DNA of 64,000 nucleotides from Methylotenera oryzisoli (GTDB taxonomy: Bacteria; Pseudomonadota; Gammaproteobacteria; Burkholderiales; Methylophilaceae), in NCBI RefSeq assembly GCF_004661485.1, contig NZ_PQVH01000012.1, forward strand, positions 124,001 to 188,000, read 5' to 3'. Shown one piece after another: positions 53,718 through 63,056 of this stretch. Position numbers and translations under genes: made by a program. The notes beneath the pieces are model-generated. The model was not told the origin of the DNA. It ran no database searches and was given only the letters and a program-made list of their open reading frames with translations. The first letter of the stretch is position 1. Every line of letters starts with the position of its first letter.

Positions 53718-55895
53718 CTAAGCCAGCTGGTTGCCAATCGGCAATTGACGGATACGCTTGCCCGTTGCCGCAAAAATGGCATTGGTCACTGCAGGTGCCA
53801 CTGGTGGCAAGCCCGGCTCACCTACACCGCCCATTTTCTCGGTACTTGGCACGATATGTACATCTACCTTAGGCATATCTTTCATACGCAGAACGAGATA
53901 ATCATGGAAGTTAGATTGCTGCACTTTACCCTCTTTAAAGGTAATTTCACTTTGCATAGCAGCACCCAAGCCAAACGAAATGGACGACTCCATTTGCGCT
54001 TTCAGCGAGTCTGGGTTCACTGCCAAGCCGCAATCGATAGCACACACCATACGATGCACTTTCACCTCACCCTGATTCACAGACACTTCTGCCACTTGCG
54101 CAACAAAACTGCCAAAGGACTCATGTACTGCAATCCCGCGATAAACACCTTTAGGCAAAGGCTTGCCCCACTCCGCTTTTTCAGCAGCCAGATTAAGCGC
54201 AGCTAAATGACGCGGATGACCCTTAAGCAATTCACGGCGATAATCCAATGGATCTTTATTTGCAGCATGCGCAAGCTCATCAATCAAACTTTCCATTACA
54301 AATGCAGAGTGGCTATGTCCAACGGACCGCCACCAAAGCACAGGAATGCTCGCCTTCACCGTATGTAAACTCACATGATAGTTAGGAATGCTTTTCAAAT
54401 AGGGCGAGTCAGCAATGCCTTCTACCGAAGTCGCATCAACCCCGTTTTTAATCATAAATGCTTCAAATGGCGTGCCTAACATAATAGACTGCCCCACCGT
54501 CACATGCTCCCAAGCCACTGGGGAACCATCAGCACTCACCCCAACTTTAGCTTGATGCAAATACATTGGACGGTAATAACCGCCATGCACGTCATCCTCA
54601 CGGCTCCAAACCGTTTTTACCGGAACCCCTGCTGCCTTGGCCACTTGCACCGCTTCAGATACAAAGTCTGCTGCCGGATTGGCACGACGGCCGAAACCAC
54701 CACCAAGAAACAAGGTGTGAATTTTGACTTGCTCAGGCTTAAGGCCAAGTATTTTTGCCGCCGCCTGCTGGTCTGTACCCTGCATTTGTGTGCCGGTCCA
54801 GATTTCACATGCGTCTTTATCAATACGCACTGAACAGTTTAGCGGCTCCATCGGCGAGTGTGCCAAATATGGCAGTGCATATTCGGCCTCTATAGATTTT
54901 GCCGCCTTGGGTAACTCGGTTTTACTGTCACCAAGTTGCGCAGCGACTAAACCTGGTTTAGTCGCCAACGCTCTGTATTCTGTGAGCATCACAGCAGAAT
55001 CTAAATTTGCATTAGGTCCTAAATCCCATTCCACTTTAAGTGCATCACGCCCCTGCTTTGCTGCCCAGTAATGATCCGCAATCACAGCCACGCCAGTCGG
55101 CACCTGCACGACATTGCGCACACCTTTAATTTGCTTAGTCGCGCTGGCATCAAACGATTTCACCGTGCCACCAAACACTGGCGAGCGTGCCACCATGGCG
55201 GTCATCAAGCCATCAAAATGAATATCCTGACCAAACACTGCGGTGCCATTGATTTTCTCTGGGCCGTCTAAACGCTTGGTCGCTTTACCAATCACTTTCC
55301 AATCTTTAGGGTCTTTCAGTACAACTGCTTTAGGTGTTTCTAATTTAGCTGCAATCTCTGTCAGCTCACCGTAGCTAACCTTAGTGTCACCACTAATTAC
55401 AAATCCGTTTTCAGTTTTCAGGCTTTCTGCAGCAACACCTAATTTCTCAGCAGCTGCGCCAATCAATAACAAACGCGTCAAAGCGCCGGCTTGACGGTAG
55501 CGGTCAAACTCAGACCAAGTAGTAGAAGAGCCACCAGTGATTTGTATGCCATACGCGGTGTGTATGTAAGCAGGTGCAGCGGCAGCATGCTCAACTTTAA
55601 TCTTGCTCCAGTCGGCATCCAGCTCTTCTGCAATCAGCATAGGCAATGTCGTCCAGATGCTTTGACCCATTTCACTATGGGCGAGCATCACCGTAATCGT
55701 GTTATCCGTACCAATACGCAAAAAAGCATTTGGTTCAGGGAACTTAGGTGCTGCTGCTCCAGCATTATCTTGTGCTGCACCCGGCATTAAAAAGCGTTTA
55801 GCTGTGGGGATAGAGAAAGCAATCACCAGCCCGCCAACCACAAGTGCAGAGGCTTTCAGGAAAGTACGTCTTGAAATATTTAAAGGGGAGTTCAT
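53718..55895 (-). CDS. Molybdopterin-binding large subunit of a Tat-exported xanthine-oxidase-family hydroxylase (IorB-like)
   Basis: A 725-residue protein of the isoquinoline 1-oxidoreductase/aldehyde oxidase type. A Tat signal is at the N-terminus ([10 protein letters not shown], residues 9-18) with a hydrophobic stretch to about 32. Mo-cofactor-binding and substrate motifs include [14 protein letters not shown] (about 395-408) and the catalytic Glu in [13 protein letters not shown] (about 695-707). Enzymes of this class oxidise aldehydes or N-heterocycles and pass electrons to a small [2Fe-2S] subunit. Substrate unknown; periplasmic aldehyde oxidation is possible. Follows the small-subunit gene by 12 bases. 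Confidence 0.87.
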   Translation of the reverse strand: MNSPLNISRRTFLKASALVVGGLVIAFSIPTAKRFLMPGAAQDNAGAAAPKFPEPNAFLRIGTDNTITVMLAHSEMGQSIWTTLPMLIAEELDADWSKIKVEHAAAAPAYIHTAYGIQITGGSSTTWSEFDRYRQAGALTRLLLIGAAAEKLGVAAESLKTENGFVISGDTKVSYGELTEIAAKLETPKAVVLKDPKDWKVIGKATKRLDGPEKINGTAVFGQDIHFDGLMTAMVARSPVFGGTVKSFDASATKQIKGVRNVVQVPTGVAVIADHYWAAKQGRDALKVEWDLGPNANLDSAVMLTEYRALATKPGLVAAQLGDSKTELPKAAKSIEAEYALPYLAHSPMEPLNCSVRIDKDACEIWTGTQMQGTDQQAAAKILGLKPEQVKIHTLFLGGGFGRRANPAADFVSEAVQVAKAAGVPVKTVWSREDDVHGGYYRPMYLHQAKVGVSADGSPVAWEHVTVGQSIMLGTPFEAFMIKNGVDATSVEGIADSPYLKSIPNYHVSLHTVKASIPVLWWRSVGHSHSAFVMESLIDELAHAANKDPLDYRRELLKGHPRHLAALNLAAEKAEWGKPLPKGVYRGIAVHESFGSFVAQVAEVSVNQGEVKVHRMVCAIDCGLAVNPDSLKAQMESSISFGLGAAMQSEITFKEGKVQQSNFHDYLVLRMKDMPKVDVHIVPSTEKMGGVGEPGLPPVAPAVTNAIFAATGKRIRQLPIGNQLA

Positions 55896-55906
55896 GTGAT
55901 GGCTCC

Positions 55907-56365
55907 TTAAGCTAGCTTAGTGGCAGCAGCATGGATCGCTGCACGAATACGCGGATAAGTACCGCAACGACAGATATTCCCGCTCATTGCCGCATCAATA
56001 TCAGCATCGGTAGGTGTTTGATTCGTCGTGAGCAAAGCTGTCGCCGCCATAATCTGGCCTGACTGACAGTACCCACACTGCACAACATCAATTTCACTCC
56101 ACGCCGCCTGCACCGCTTGACCCACTTTATCATTTTGAACATCTTCAATCGTCACGATTTTCTTACCGACCGCGGCTGAAACTGGCGTAATACATGCGCG
56201 TGTAGGCTGGCCATCAACATGCACCGTACATGCCCCACATTGCGCCATACCACAGCCAAACTTGGTACCGGTAAGATGCATCACATCTCTTAATGCCCAT
56301 AAAATCGGCATATCATCAGATACATCCAGCTGCTGTTCTTTACCATTGACATTCAAAGTAATCAT
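55907..56365 (-). CDS. [2Fe-2S] small subunit of the Mo-hydroxylase (IorA-like)
   Basis: A 152-residue iron-sulfur subunit with two clusters: a plant-ferredoxin-type motif [17 protein letters not shown] (about 40-56, Cys41, Cys46, Cys49 plus Cys about 61) and a C-terminal all-helical cluster motif [10 protein letters not shown] and [12 protein letters not shown]. It passes electrons from the Mo site, probably to a cytochrome. The ATG at 56365 follows GAGGG by 8 bases and is chosen over an in-frame GTG three codons earlier. Heads the ior-like operon; divergent from the LysR gene. Confidence 0.9.
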   Translation of the reverse strand: MITLNVNGKEQQLDVSDDMPILWALRDVMHLTGTKFGCGMAQCGACTVHVDGQPTRACITPVSAAVGKKIVTIEDVQNDKVGQAVQAAWSEIDVVQCGYCQSGQIMAATALLTTNQTPTDADIDAAMSGNICRCGTYPRIRAAIHAAATKLA

Positions 56366-56495
56366 GATGGTCACCCTCTAATCTGTTGTTTTAATATTGA
56401 TTTTTATAAACTGATGCAAGAACTACCGTTTTAACACTTATCACAATTCATGCAAAAATAGCACTATCGCACACTGTTAGCTATCATTATATGGA

Positions 56496-56524
56496 ATAAT
56501 CTGGAATTGATAATTCCAGATTAT
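56496..56524. promoter_or_regulatory. 29-bp palindrome between the Mo-hydroxylase and LysR genes
   Basis: Two 13-bp arms, ATAATCTGGAATT and AATTCCAGATTAT, are perfectly complementary around a GAT spacer. It contains a LysR-type T-N11-A pattern and lies 14 bases upstream of the LysR gene, so autoregulation and control of the divergent hydroxylase operon are likely. Confidence 0.75.
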
Positions 56525-56538
56525 GAATTACATAGACC

Positions 56539-57444
56539 ATGCAAAATCAATTAGAAATGCTACGCATATTTAAAGCCGTAGCTGAATCCTCCAACTTTAA
56601 AGAAGCCTCAATCAGGCTTGGCATCTCGCCACAATCCGTCACGCGCGCTATCAAGGAGCTTGAAGAGCGCCTAGGGGAGCCCCTGTTTTATAGAAGTACA
56701 CGTAACACTACCATTACCGAATTTGGTAAGCAAATGGCACTCAAAAGTGAGGGTGTGATTGAGCAAGTAGATGCGCTATTCCAACTCCACCAACATGCAC
56801 AAACGCCACAGGCTATTGCTGGCTCAGTCAAGATTACGATGCCAAATACATTTGGCCGCCAATACCTCCTGCCGGCACTAACCGCCTTCTCCAAAGACTA
56901 CCCAAACATTCAGCTCGATTTAAGATTCTCAGACCTAATTGATAATGTCGTGGCAGACCAGATGGATATTGGAGTGCGCATCGGCTTTTTTAGCAACAAC
57001 AGAAATGTTGCAAGACGTGTGAATGAAATTAAATTCAGTATTGTTGGGGCGCCCGAACTGATTGCCAAAACTGGCGTACCAAAGCAAGTAAGTGATTTGT
57101 GTGCCATGCCATACACTGGGCTGATTGACCAAAATACAGGCCGAATGTGGTCTTGGTCTTTTGCGAGCGAGCCCGACTGCTTCCCTACCAACCCCGCATT
57201 CATCACAGATGACATCGAGGCAGAACTATCAGCGGTGCTTGCCGGTATCGGTTATGGACAACTCCCTGACTTTATATGTGAAAAATATATCAAAACTGGG
57301 CAACTTGTTACTGTACTAGAAGATCAGTCACCCGCCCCGTGGGGCATTTATGTCTACCGCCCTCAACGTGGCCCTGTTGCAGAGCGCGTACGTGTATTAT
57401 TTGATTATTTGGCAAAAACACTGGCTGACATTAAGTTCGGCTAA
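56539..57444 (+). CDS. LysR-family transcriptional regulator
   Basis: A 301-residue regulator. The N-terminal HTH (about 5-60) reads LRIFKAVAESSNFKEASIRLGISPQSVTRAIKELEERLGEPLF; the effector domain (about 90-295) has the usual RLTYP-like GSVKITMPNTFGR entry. Members of this subgroup (with a following YRPQRGPVAERVRVLFDYL) often control adjacent oxidoreductase operons. It is divergent from the Mo-hydroxylase, and a palindrome sits in the spacer. Effector unknown. Confidence 0.92.
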   Translation: MQNQLEMLRIFKAVAESSNFKEASIRLGISPQSVTRAIKELEERLGEPLFYRSTRNTTITEFGKQMALKSEGVIEQVDALFQLHQHAQTPQAIAGSVKITMPNTFGRQYLLPALTAFSKDYPNIQLDLRFSDLIDNVVADQMDIGVRIGFFSNNRNVARRVNEIKFSIVGAPELIAKTGVPKQVSDLCAMPYTGLIDQNTGRMWSWSFASEPDCFPTNPAFITDDIEAELSAVLAGIGYGQLPDFICEKYIKTGQLVTVLEDQSPAPWGIYVYRPQRGPVAERVRVLFDYLAKTLADIKFG

Positions 57445-57655
57445 GTACATAAGCTGCTAATTGATAATAAGCAGTACTTATCCGAGCAAGATACTGATTG
57501 CACTACTGATCGTGCGTAAATCCTGTTCACACAATATATAGATAATCTAACAGCACGTTGAACCAACTACTTTGGTGAAAGACAAAACATCCATGCTATT
57601 TAAAATGCAGTAAATCCATTTAAATAATACTGCGCATGCTATTTAGGAGTCATTG

Positions 57656-58351
57656 ATGTCAGAGAATTATCATATATTAATCACCGGCGCCAACCGCGGC
57701 TTAGGCTTAGAGTTTGCCAAGCAATATGCACAAGATGGCTGGCAAGTAATTGCATGCTGCCGCGCACCACAGCATGCAACTGCCTTACAAGCATTGGCAA
57801 AATCTCATAGCAACATTCAAGTGTTCGCCTTAGATGTGGCTGATTTTGCACAAATTGACGCATTAGCCCAGCAATTAAAAAACTCTAAAATTGACGTACT
57901 GATTAATAACGCAGGTATTTACCCTGACAGCAGCACTGATCTAGTCAATACAGATGACTGGTTAGACGCCTTCACCGTAAACAGCATCTCTCCATATAAA
58001 ATAGCCAACGCCTTTAAACCACATATTGCCAAAAGCAATCTTAAAAAAATTGCTACTCTCACCAGCAAAATGGGCAGCATAGACGATAACAGCAGCGGTG
58101 GCAGTTATATATACAGAAGCTCCAAAGCTGCAGCCAATATGGTGATGAAAAGCCTATCAATCGACCTGCAACCGCTTGGAATCTCCGTCGTCACATTGCA
58201 CCCAGGCTGGGTACAAACAGACATGGGTGGTGACAATGCCTTAATTAACGCAAAAACAAGCGTTACTGGCATGCGGCGTGTCATTGACCATTTAAACCTA
58301 GCCACTACAGGCCGCTTCATCGCCTATGATGGACAACCTATCCCATGGTAG
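57656..58351 (+). CDS. Short-chain dehydrogenase/reductase (SDR)
   Basis: A 231-residue classical SDR. The NAD(P)-binding motif TGANRGLGLEF is at about 10-20, NNAGIYPDS at about 81-89, and the catalytic Tyr/Lys in YIYRSSKAA (about 156-164) with Ser before it. LHPGWVQTDMGG near the C-terminus is the typical PGxxxTDM block. The start is the ATG at 57656 (AGGAG about 8 bases upstream), rather than a preceding TTG. Substrate unknown; it resembles C-factor/YdfG-like reductases. Confidence 0.88.
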   Translation: MSENYHILITGANRGLGLEFAKQYAQDGWQVIACCRAPQHATALQALAKSHSNIQVFALDVADFAQIDALAQQLKNSKIDVLINNAGIYPDSSTDLVNTDDWLDAFTVNSISPYKIANAFKPHIAKSNLKKIATLTSKMGSIDDNSSGGSYIYRSSKAAANMVMKSLSIDLQPLGISVVTLHPGWVQTDMGGDNALINAKTSVTGMRRVIDHLNLATTGRFIAYDGQPIPW

Positions 58352-58567
58352 ACCAACCTTAGACGCAGAGACTGGGGCGCTTACTGGCATTGATAAATAA
58401 CAGTCACCATCTAGCCGCATGTACTATTGATGTGCAATGCTTATTACTGAGTCTATGCGTAACAGTCGCGCTATCATTTAGAGTTAGCACTCTCAAAAAT
58501 ATTGTTCGATGACATTAATGTTGGTAACTTGTTTTTGAAGATAACGTTGTTAACTTAATTTAATCTT

Positions 58568-58676
58568 CTAGTGTTCAATCTTCCAGCCATTAGCTTCTAG
58601 CGCTGGGCATACCTTTTGAGATGGCCTAGACATAGCAACATATATATTTCACATTTGAGTTTGTTGAGCCACACTT
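58568..58676 (-). pseudogene. Possible remnant of a UvrD-like helicase C-terminus
   Basis: On the minus strand a short frame gives SVAQQTQM, a stop codon, then NIYVAMSRPSQKVCPALEANGWKIEH-like sequence (shown as two parts: NIYVAMSRPSQKVC and PALEANGWKIEH) and a final stop. YVAMSRP closely matches superfamily I helicase motif VI of UvrD-like proteins found with ATP-dependent endonucleases. No other motif is preserved nearby, and the match is short, so it is a suggestion only. Confidence 0.35.
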
Positions 58677-58853
58677 AAGTTTAGTCTAGAAGTTTTATAT
58701 CTAAGCCGCAGCTTGGCTAATACATATGAGTGGTAATCACCCGTTTTGACACGAATAGTAAGTTATCAGAGCAGTATTGCGGAACATTGCAGATAGATTG
58801 AAACACTAGATCAGAGGTCTTGTTGTGATTAATAGTGATTTTATTAAAGGCTG

Positions 58854-58897
58854 TTAGGGTGAGTTTTATATCTCAACATGCCCGTCAACCACCCTAA
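58854..58897 (-). terminator. Weak inverted repeat after kdpE
   Basis: TTAGGGTG / CACCCTAA separated by 28 bases lies about 20 bases past the kdpE stop. The long loop and absence of a T-run make it a poor terminator, but no better candidate is visible. Confidence 0.3.
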
Positions 58898-58917
58898 ATT
58901 GGTGCCGAAGTAGCTTA

Positions 58918-59610
58918 TTAAATGAATCTAAAGCCAACTCCGATTTCTGTAATTAAATGCTCAGGCTGCGTTGGATTATCTTCAAGTTTTTGTCGTAAGT
59001 GACTCATATAGATTCTAAGGTAGTGTTCATTATCTACATAACTTGGCCCCCAGACCTCTTTTAACAATTGTCTTTGGGTAACTACTCGGCCAGCATTTTT
59101 AACTAATTCTGTAAAAAGTCTAAATTCAATTGGCGTAAGATGAATTGTTTGTCCGTTTTTTGACACTAATCTTTTGGGTAGATCTACAATAATGCTTCCA
59201 AATACATGAACACCCAGCTGATTTACATCACTAAGCATGGCTCTGCGTCGCAATTGCGCCCGTAATCTCGCTAGCAACTCAGGTGTGCCAAAAGGTTTAG
59301 ATACAAAGTCATCTGCACCAGCATCTAAAGCAGCTACTTTTTCAGACTCTTGCGTTCTGGCAGAAAGTATAATGATTGGGACATTACTCCAGTTTCTGGT
59401 GTCCTTTATTACTTCAAGCCCGTCCATATCAGGTAATCCCAGATCCAAAATAACCGCATCCGGCTTTCTTGTGCCAATCTCAATCAGCCCCTGCTTGCCA
59501 GTCTCTGCGCAATACACCTGAAAATTCTCACTCTCAAGGGCAGCAGTAACGAAACGACGAATCTGTAATTCGTCTTCGATTAATATGATATTTCCGATAG
59601 TGTTAGACAT
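58918..59610 (-). CDS. kdpE: KdpE response regulator
   Basis: A 230-residue OmpR-family regulator of potassium uptake. Receiver domain with IILIEDELQIRRFV, phospho-Asp in AVILDLGLPDMDG (about Asp56) and KPFGTPELLARLRAQLRR. The DNA-binding domain (about 130-228) includes EFRLFTELVKNAGRVVTQRQLLKEVWG and YIRIYMSHLRQKLE-like LRIYMSHLRQKLE. It begins directly after the kdpD stop and is last in the operon. Activates kdpFABC at low potassium (known). Confidence 0.95.
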   Translation of the reverse strand: MSNTIGNIILIEDELQIRRFVTAALESENFQVYCAETGKQGLIEIGTRKPDAVILDLGLPDMDGLEVIKDTRNWSNVPIIILSARTQESEKVAALDAGADDFVSKPFGTPELLARLRAQLRRRAMLSDVNQLGVHVFGSIIVDLPKRLVSKNGQTIHLTPIEFRLFTELVKNAGRVVTQRQLLKEVWGPSYVDNEHYLRIYMSHLRQKLEDNPTQPEHLITEIGVGFRFI

Positions 59611-62355
59611 TTATACTAAATCATCATCTGGTGGGAGACTTGGTGGTGTCCCTAAAGGAAGCGAAAAGGTGAATATAGCGCCATGTGGAGGTTTGTTGTT
59701 CGCCCAAATCTTGCCATCATGCGCTTCAATAATTGCTTTACATATAGACAACCCAAGACCAACACCGGCTTTTGATGATTCTTTCTCACCACGTGTAAAT
59801 TTCTCAAAGAGTTGATTTTCCAAATTTTCAGGCAAACCAGAGCCTTCGTCTGCAACTGATATCCAAACATCATTTTGCTGCGTTCTAGCACTTATAAAGA
59901 TTCTATTCCCTGCAGGTGAATATTTGCTAGCATTGTCTAGCAAATTACATAAAACTCTGTCAATTAGAACAGCATCAAACTCAATCAGTGGCAGGTCATG
60001 TGGCATGTCGATTACTATAGTATGCTTTGATACTACTTCACTCATAGTGCGCAGCGAGGTGCCAACAACCTCTTCAAGTAGTTGCCATTGTTTGTTAAGT
60101 TTAACTTTCCCAGATTGTAGTCTCGCCATATCAAGTAAATTAACGACAAGATTTTTCATTCGTATGGATTGCTCATTCAGCATGGAGACATATTCATAAC
60201 GCTTATCATTAGTTTCTGTTTCTTGTTTAAGCCAGCCGGCAGCTGCAATAATAGTGGTAAGTGGCGTGTTTAAATCATGTGAAATTGCGCTTAATACAGA
60301 ATTCCTTAATCGTTCAGACTCCATAGAGATGAGGGCTTCCTGTGCAACCTCCACATAATGAACACGCTCAATTGCAATTGCAATTTGAGAAGAGAAAGTG
60401 TCTAGCAATTGTCTTTGTTCAGGTAAGAATATTGTACGGTTTCCCTTCGATAAATTAGTATCAGGCAAAATCACTAACACGCCTCTCGTGCGCATAGGAG
60501 CCTGCAAAGGAATATATAAAGCAGGTGCTGATGGCAATGTATCGGTTCCAAAGCCAGCTTGCTGCTGATGGTCATATACCCATTGAGCGACAGCTAAATC
60601 CACATCAAAATTAGAATTTAAATCAGGTTTAGCATTTGAGATTTTATGTAGAGAAGTGTTGACAATTTTCTCTTGGTTATCTGGTAATAATATTGCTACT
60701 TTAGCTTTAAAAATACCAGATAAATGTGGAATGCTAATTTCAATAATATGCGCTGCAGTAAGGGCTGAAGCTAATGACTTACCTAAATCATACAAGGCGC
60801 GACTGCGCTTTTCGCGATTCATCGCTACCATCGCCTGATAGCGTAAATTGGCGGTCAAGTTACTAATGACTAGCGCAACGACTAACATAACAGCAAAAAT
60901 AAGTAAGTACTGTGTATCTGATACGCTAAACGAAAGTTTAGGTGGTACGAAAAAGAAATCGAACGTTGCAACGCTGATAAAAGATGAAAATATGCCGGGT
61001 CCTCTACCATATTTAGATGAAATCAAAATCACACCTAAAAGGTAAAGCATCACTACATTGGCTAATTCAAAATAATCTAATAACTGAGCGGATAATATTG
61101 CCGTAATAGCGCACACAATGGCAGCTATGTAATATCCTGCATAGCTTTTATCTCCAGAGGCTCGTTCCAAGTTATCCGTATTATCATGATTAGTGGCTGG
61201 TCTTTCAGCTAATGTTCGTTCACGAGAAACAACATGAAGATCAATGTCCGTCGCGTGGTTAGTCAAATCATCAACCACGCCAGGTAAAATCAAACGCTCA
61301 AGGGTCGTACGGGTAGATTTACCCACTACAAGTTTTGTTACATTACGACTGCGGGCATAGCTCAGCACAGTTTCCGCCACCTTGGTACCGCTTAATGTAG
61401 CTGTCTCTGCACCTAACGTTTCAGCAAGTTTTAGTGTTTTTAAAATTAGGTTACGTTGCTTATCTGAAATGCGCTGTAATTTTGGTGTTTCTACATAGAC
61501 TGCTAGCCAGTCCGATTTTAAACTTTGCGCTAATCTAGCAGCCACTCTCACCAAACGTTCAGATTCTGAATCCGGACCAACACAGACCAGCAAGCGATCT
61601 TTAGCTTGCCAAACCTGACTTATAGATGAGTTGGTGCGGTATTCACGCATTTGCGAATCTACGCGATCCGCAGTACGTCTTAGTGCCATTTCCCGTAAGG
61701 CGATGAGATTTCCTTTACGAAAGAAACTTTTACCTGCACGTTCTGCTTGTTGCGGTTGATACACTTTCCCATCTTGTAGTCTTTGCAGCAATTCATCCGC
61801 TGGCAAATCAACCAAAGTAACTTCATCAGCGATATCAAATACTTTGTCAGGTATCGTTTCACTGACTCGAATGCCAGTGATTTGGCCCACTACATCATTC
61901 AAACTCTCAATATGTTGCACATTGAGCGTGGTGTAAACATCAATGCCTGCAATCAATAACTCTTCAACATCTTGCCAGCGTTTTGGGTGCCGCGACCCTT
62001 CAACATTGGAGTGCGCAAGTTCGTCCACCAGAATTAAGTCTGGTTTACGTGCTAATGCTGCATCAAGGTCAAATTCAGTTAACTCACGCTCTCGATAAAT
62101 TAGTTTTTTAAGTGGCAATACTTCCAAGTCGGCTAATTGGCTTTGTGTCCCAATACGACCATGCGTTTCCACTATGCCAACAACAACGTCCAGACCTTCT
62201 TGGCGTAACGTACGGGCCGTTGATAGCATAGCGAAGGTTTTACCTACACCTGCGCAAGCGCCAAAGAAAATCTTTAAGCGACCACGCTTTTCCTTTTCCG
62301 CTTCTTTGTTAATCTTTTCCAGCAACAGGTCTGGATTTGGGCGATCATCATTCAT
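59611..62355 (-). CDS. kdpD: KdpD potassium/turgor sensor histidine kinase
   Basis: A 914-residue kinase. The N-terminal KdpD domain has Walker A ACAGVGKT (about 33-40) and a Walker B-like LVDELAH near 111; a USP domain lies about 255-375; four TM helices (about 405-510) follow, then a GAF region (530-660), HisKA with SAISHDLNTPLTT (His about 683) and HATPase with NLLDNASKYSP, DEGSGLP and GVGLGLSI. It senses low potassium or osmotic stress. It is 33 bases downstream of kdpC and adjacent to kdpE. Confidence 0.95.
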   Translation of the reverse strand: MNDDRPNPDLLLEKINKEAEKEKRGRLKIFFGACAGVGKTFAMLSTARTLRQEGLDVVVGIVETHGRIGTQSQLADLEVLPLKKLIYRERELTEFDLDAALARKPDLILVDELAHSNVEGSRHPKRWQDVEELLIAGIDVYTTLNVQHIESLNDVVGQITGIRVSETIPDKVFDIADEVTLVDLPADELLQRLQDGKVYQPQQAERAGKSFFRKGNLIALREMALRRTADRVDSQMREYRTNSSISQVWQAKDRLLVCVGPDSESERLVRVAARLAQSLKSDWLAVYVETPKLQRISDKQRNLILKTLKLAETLGAETATLSGTKVAETVLSYARSRNVTKLVVGKSTRTTLERLILPGVVDDLTNHATDIDLHVVSRERTLAERPATNHDNTDNLERASGDKSYAGYYIAAIVCAITAILSAQLLDYFELANVVMLYLLGVILISSKYGRGPGIFSSFISVATFDFFFVPPKLSFSVSDTQYLLIFAVMLVVALVISNLTANLRYQAMVAMNREKRSRALYDLGKSLASALTAAHIIEISIPHLSGIFKAKVAILLPDNQEKIVNTSLHKISNAKPDLNSNFDVDLAVAQWVYDHQQQAGFGTDTLPSAPALYIPLQAPMRTRGVLVILPDTNLSKGNRTIFLPEQRQLLDTFSSQIAIAIERVHYVEVAQEALISMESERLRNSVLSAISHDLNTPLTTIIAAAGWLKQETETNDKRYEYVSMLNEQSIRMKNLVVNLLDMARLQSGKVKLNKQWQLLEEVVGTSLRTMSEVVSKHTIVIDMPHDLPLIEFDAVLIDRVLCNLLDNASKYSPAGNRIFISARTQQNDVWISVADEGSGLPENLENQLFEKFTRGEKESSKAGVGLGLSICKAIIEAHDGKIWANNKPPHGAIFTFSLPLGTPPSLPPDDDLV

Positions 62356-62388
62356 AGTTAATTATATAGCAGTCTAAAATATCCAGAA

Positions 62389-63024
62389 TTAACGAGCGCT
62401 AGTCTTCGTTGCGTTATCCAAGGCAATGTTAAGTAATAGTACGTTGACACGCGGCTCGCCCAATACGCCCCATTGGCGCCCTTCAGTATTGTTATTAATT
62501 AAAGCTTGTACAGTTTCTGGACTTAACCCTCTGGCTTTCGCCACTCTATTTATCTGATAATAAGCTGCGGCGGGGCTGATGTGCGGATCCAAGCCGCTGG
62601 CAGAAGTCGTCACTAAATCAACAGGTATAGGTTGCGAATTGTCTATATCTGCATTTTTCAGCGCAGCAACACGACCTTTAACAGCTTCAGCTAATGTAGG
62701 ATTAAGCGGCCCTAGATTTGAGCCAGTCGAGGCTGCTGCATTATTTGGATAGGGCGCTGTAGCAGATGGACGGCCCCAAAAGTATTTGGCTTCCGTAAAG
62801 TTTTGACCAATTAAAGTAGAGCCAACTAATTTTCCATCTTTCTCTATCAAAGATCCACCAGCTTGTTTTGGCATTAGCCATTGCCCAATGCCTGTTGTCA
62901 CTAGTGGATACACTATTCCGGTAATGATTGTAAGTACAACAAACAACAATGCTGCAGGCCTAATAGTTTGCTTGATTGACTCTTTGAAACCTATAGCGGC
63001 ATTATTTTCGATGATTCTATCCAT
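62389..63024 (-). CDS. kdpC: Potassium-transporting ATPase subunit KdpC
   Basis: A 211-residue single-span subunit. One N-terminal transmembrane helix (about 23-45: [24 protein letters not shown]), and a periplasmic/extracytoplasmic domain with SLIGQNF-like [21 protein letters not shown] and [15 protein letters not shown], both diagnostic of KdpC. It stabilises the KdpB-KdpA pump. It is 32 bases after kdpB on the same strand. Confidence 0.95.
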   Translation of the reverse strand: MDRIIENNAAIGFKESIKQTIRPAALLFVVLTIITGIVYPLVTTGIGQWLMPKQAGGSLIEKDGKLVGSTLIGQNFTEAKYFWGRPSATAPYPNNAAASTGSNLGPLNPTLAEAVKGRVAALKNADIDNSQPIPVDLVTTSASGLDPHISPAAAYYQINRVAKARGLSPETVQALINNNTEGRQWGVLGEPRVNVLLLNIALDNATKTSAR

Positions 63025-63056
63025 GATTTTTCCTTTAAAAACTCTGTGATATTTGC

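Larger units (their letters stand above)
58352..58917. other. Gene-poor spacer downstream of SDR and kdpE
   Basis: 566 bases with frequent stops in all frames. It contains a possible gene remnant (58568-58676), a single half-site resembling CIRCE (58484-58492), and an 8-bp inverted repeat with 28-base loop (TTAGGGTG / CACCCTAA, 58854-58897) before the kdpE end. I see no functional gene. Confidence 0.5.

Noticed and set aside
58484-58492. CIRCE-like TTAGCACTC
   Set aside because: Only one half-site is present; no GAGTGCTAA follows at 9 bases, and no chaperone gene is nearby.
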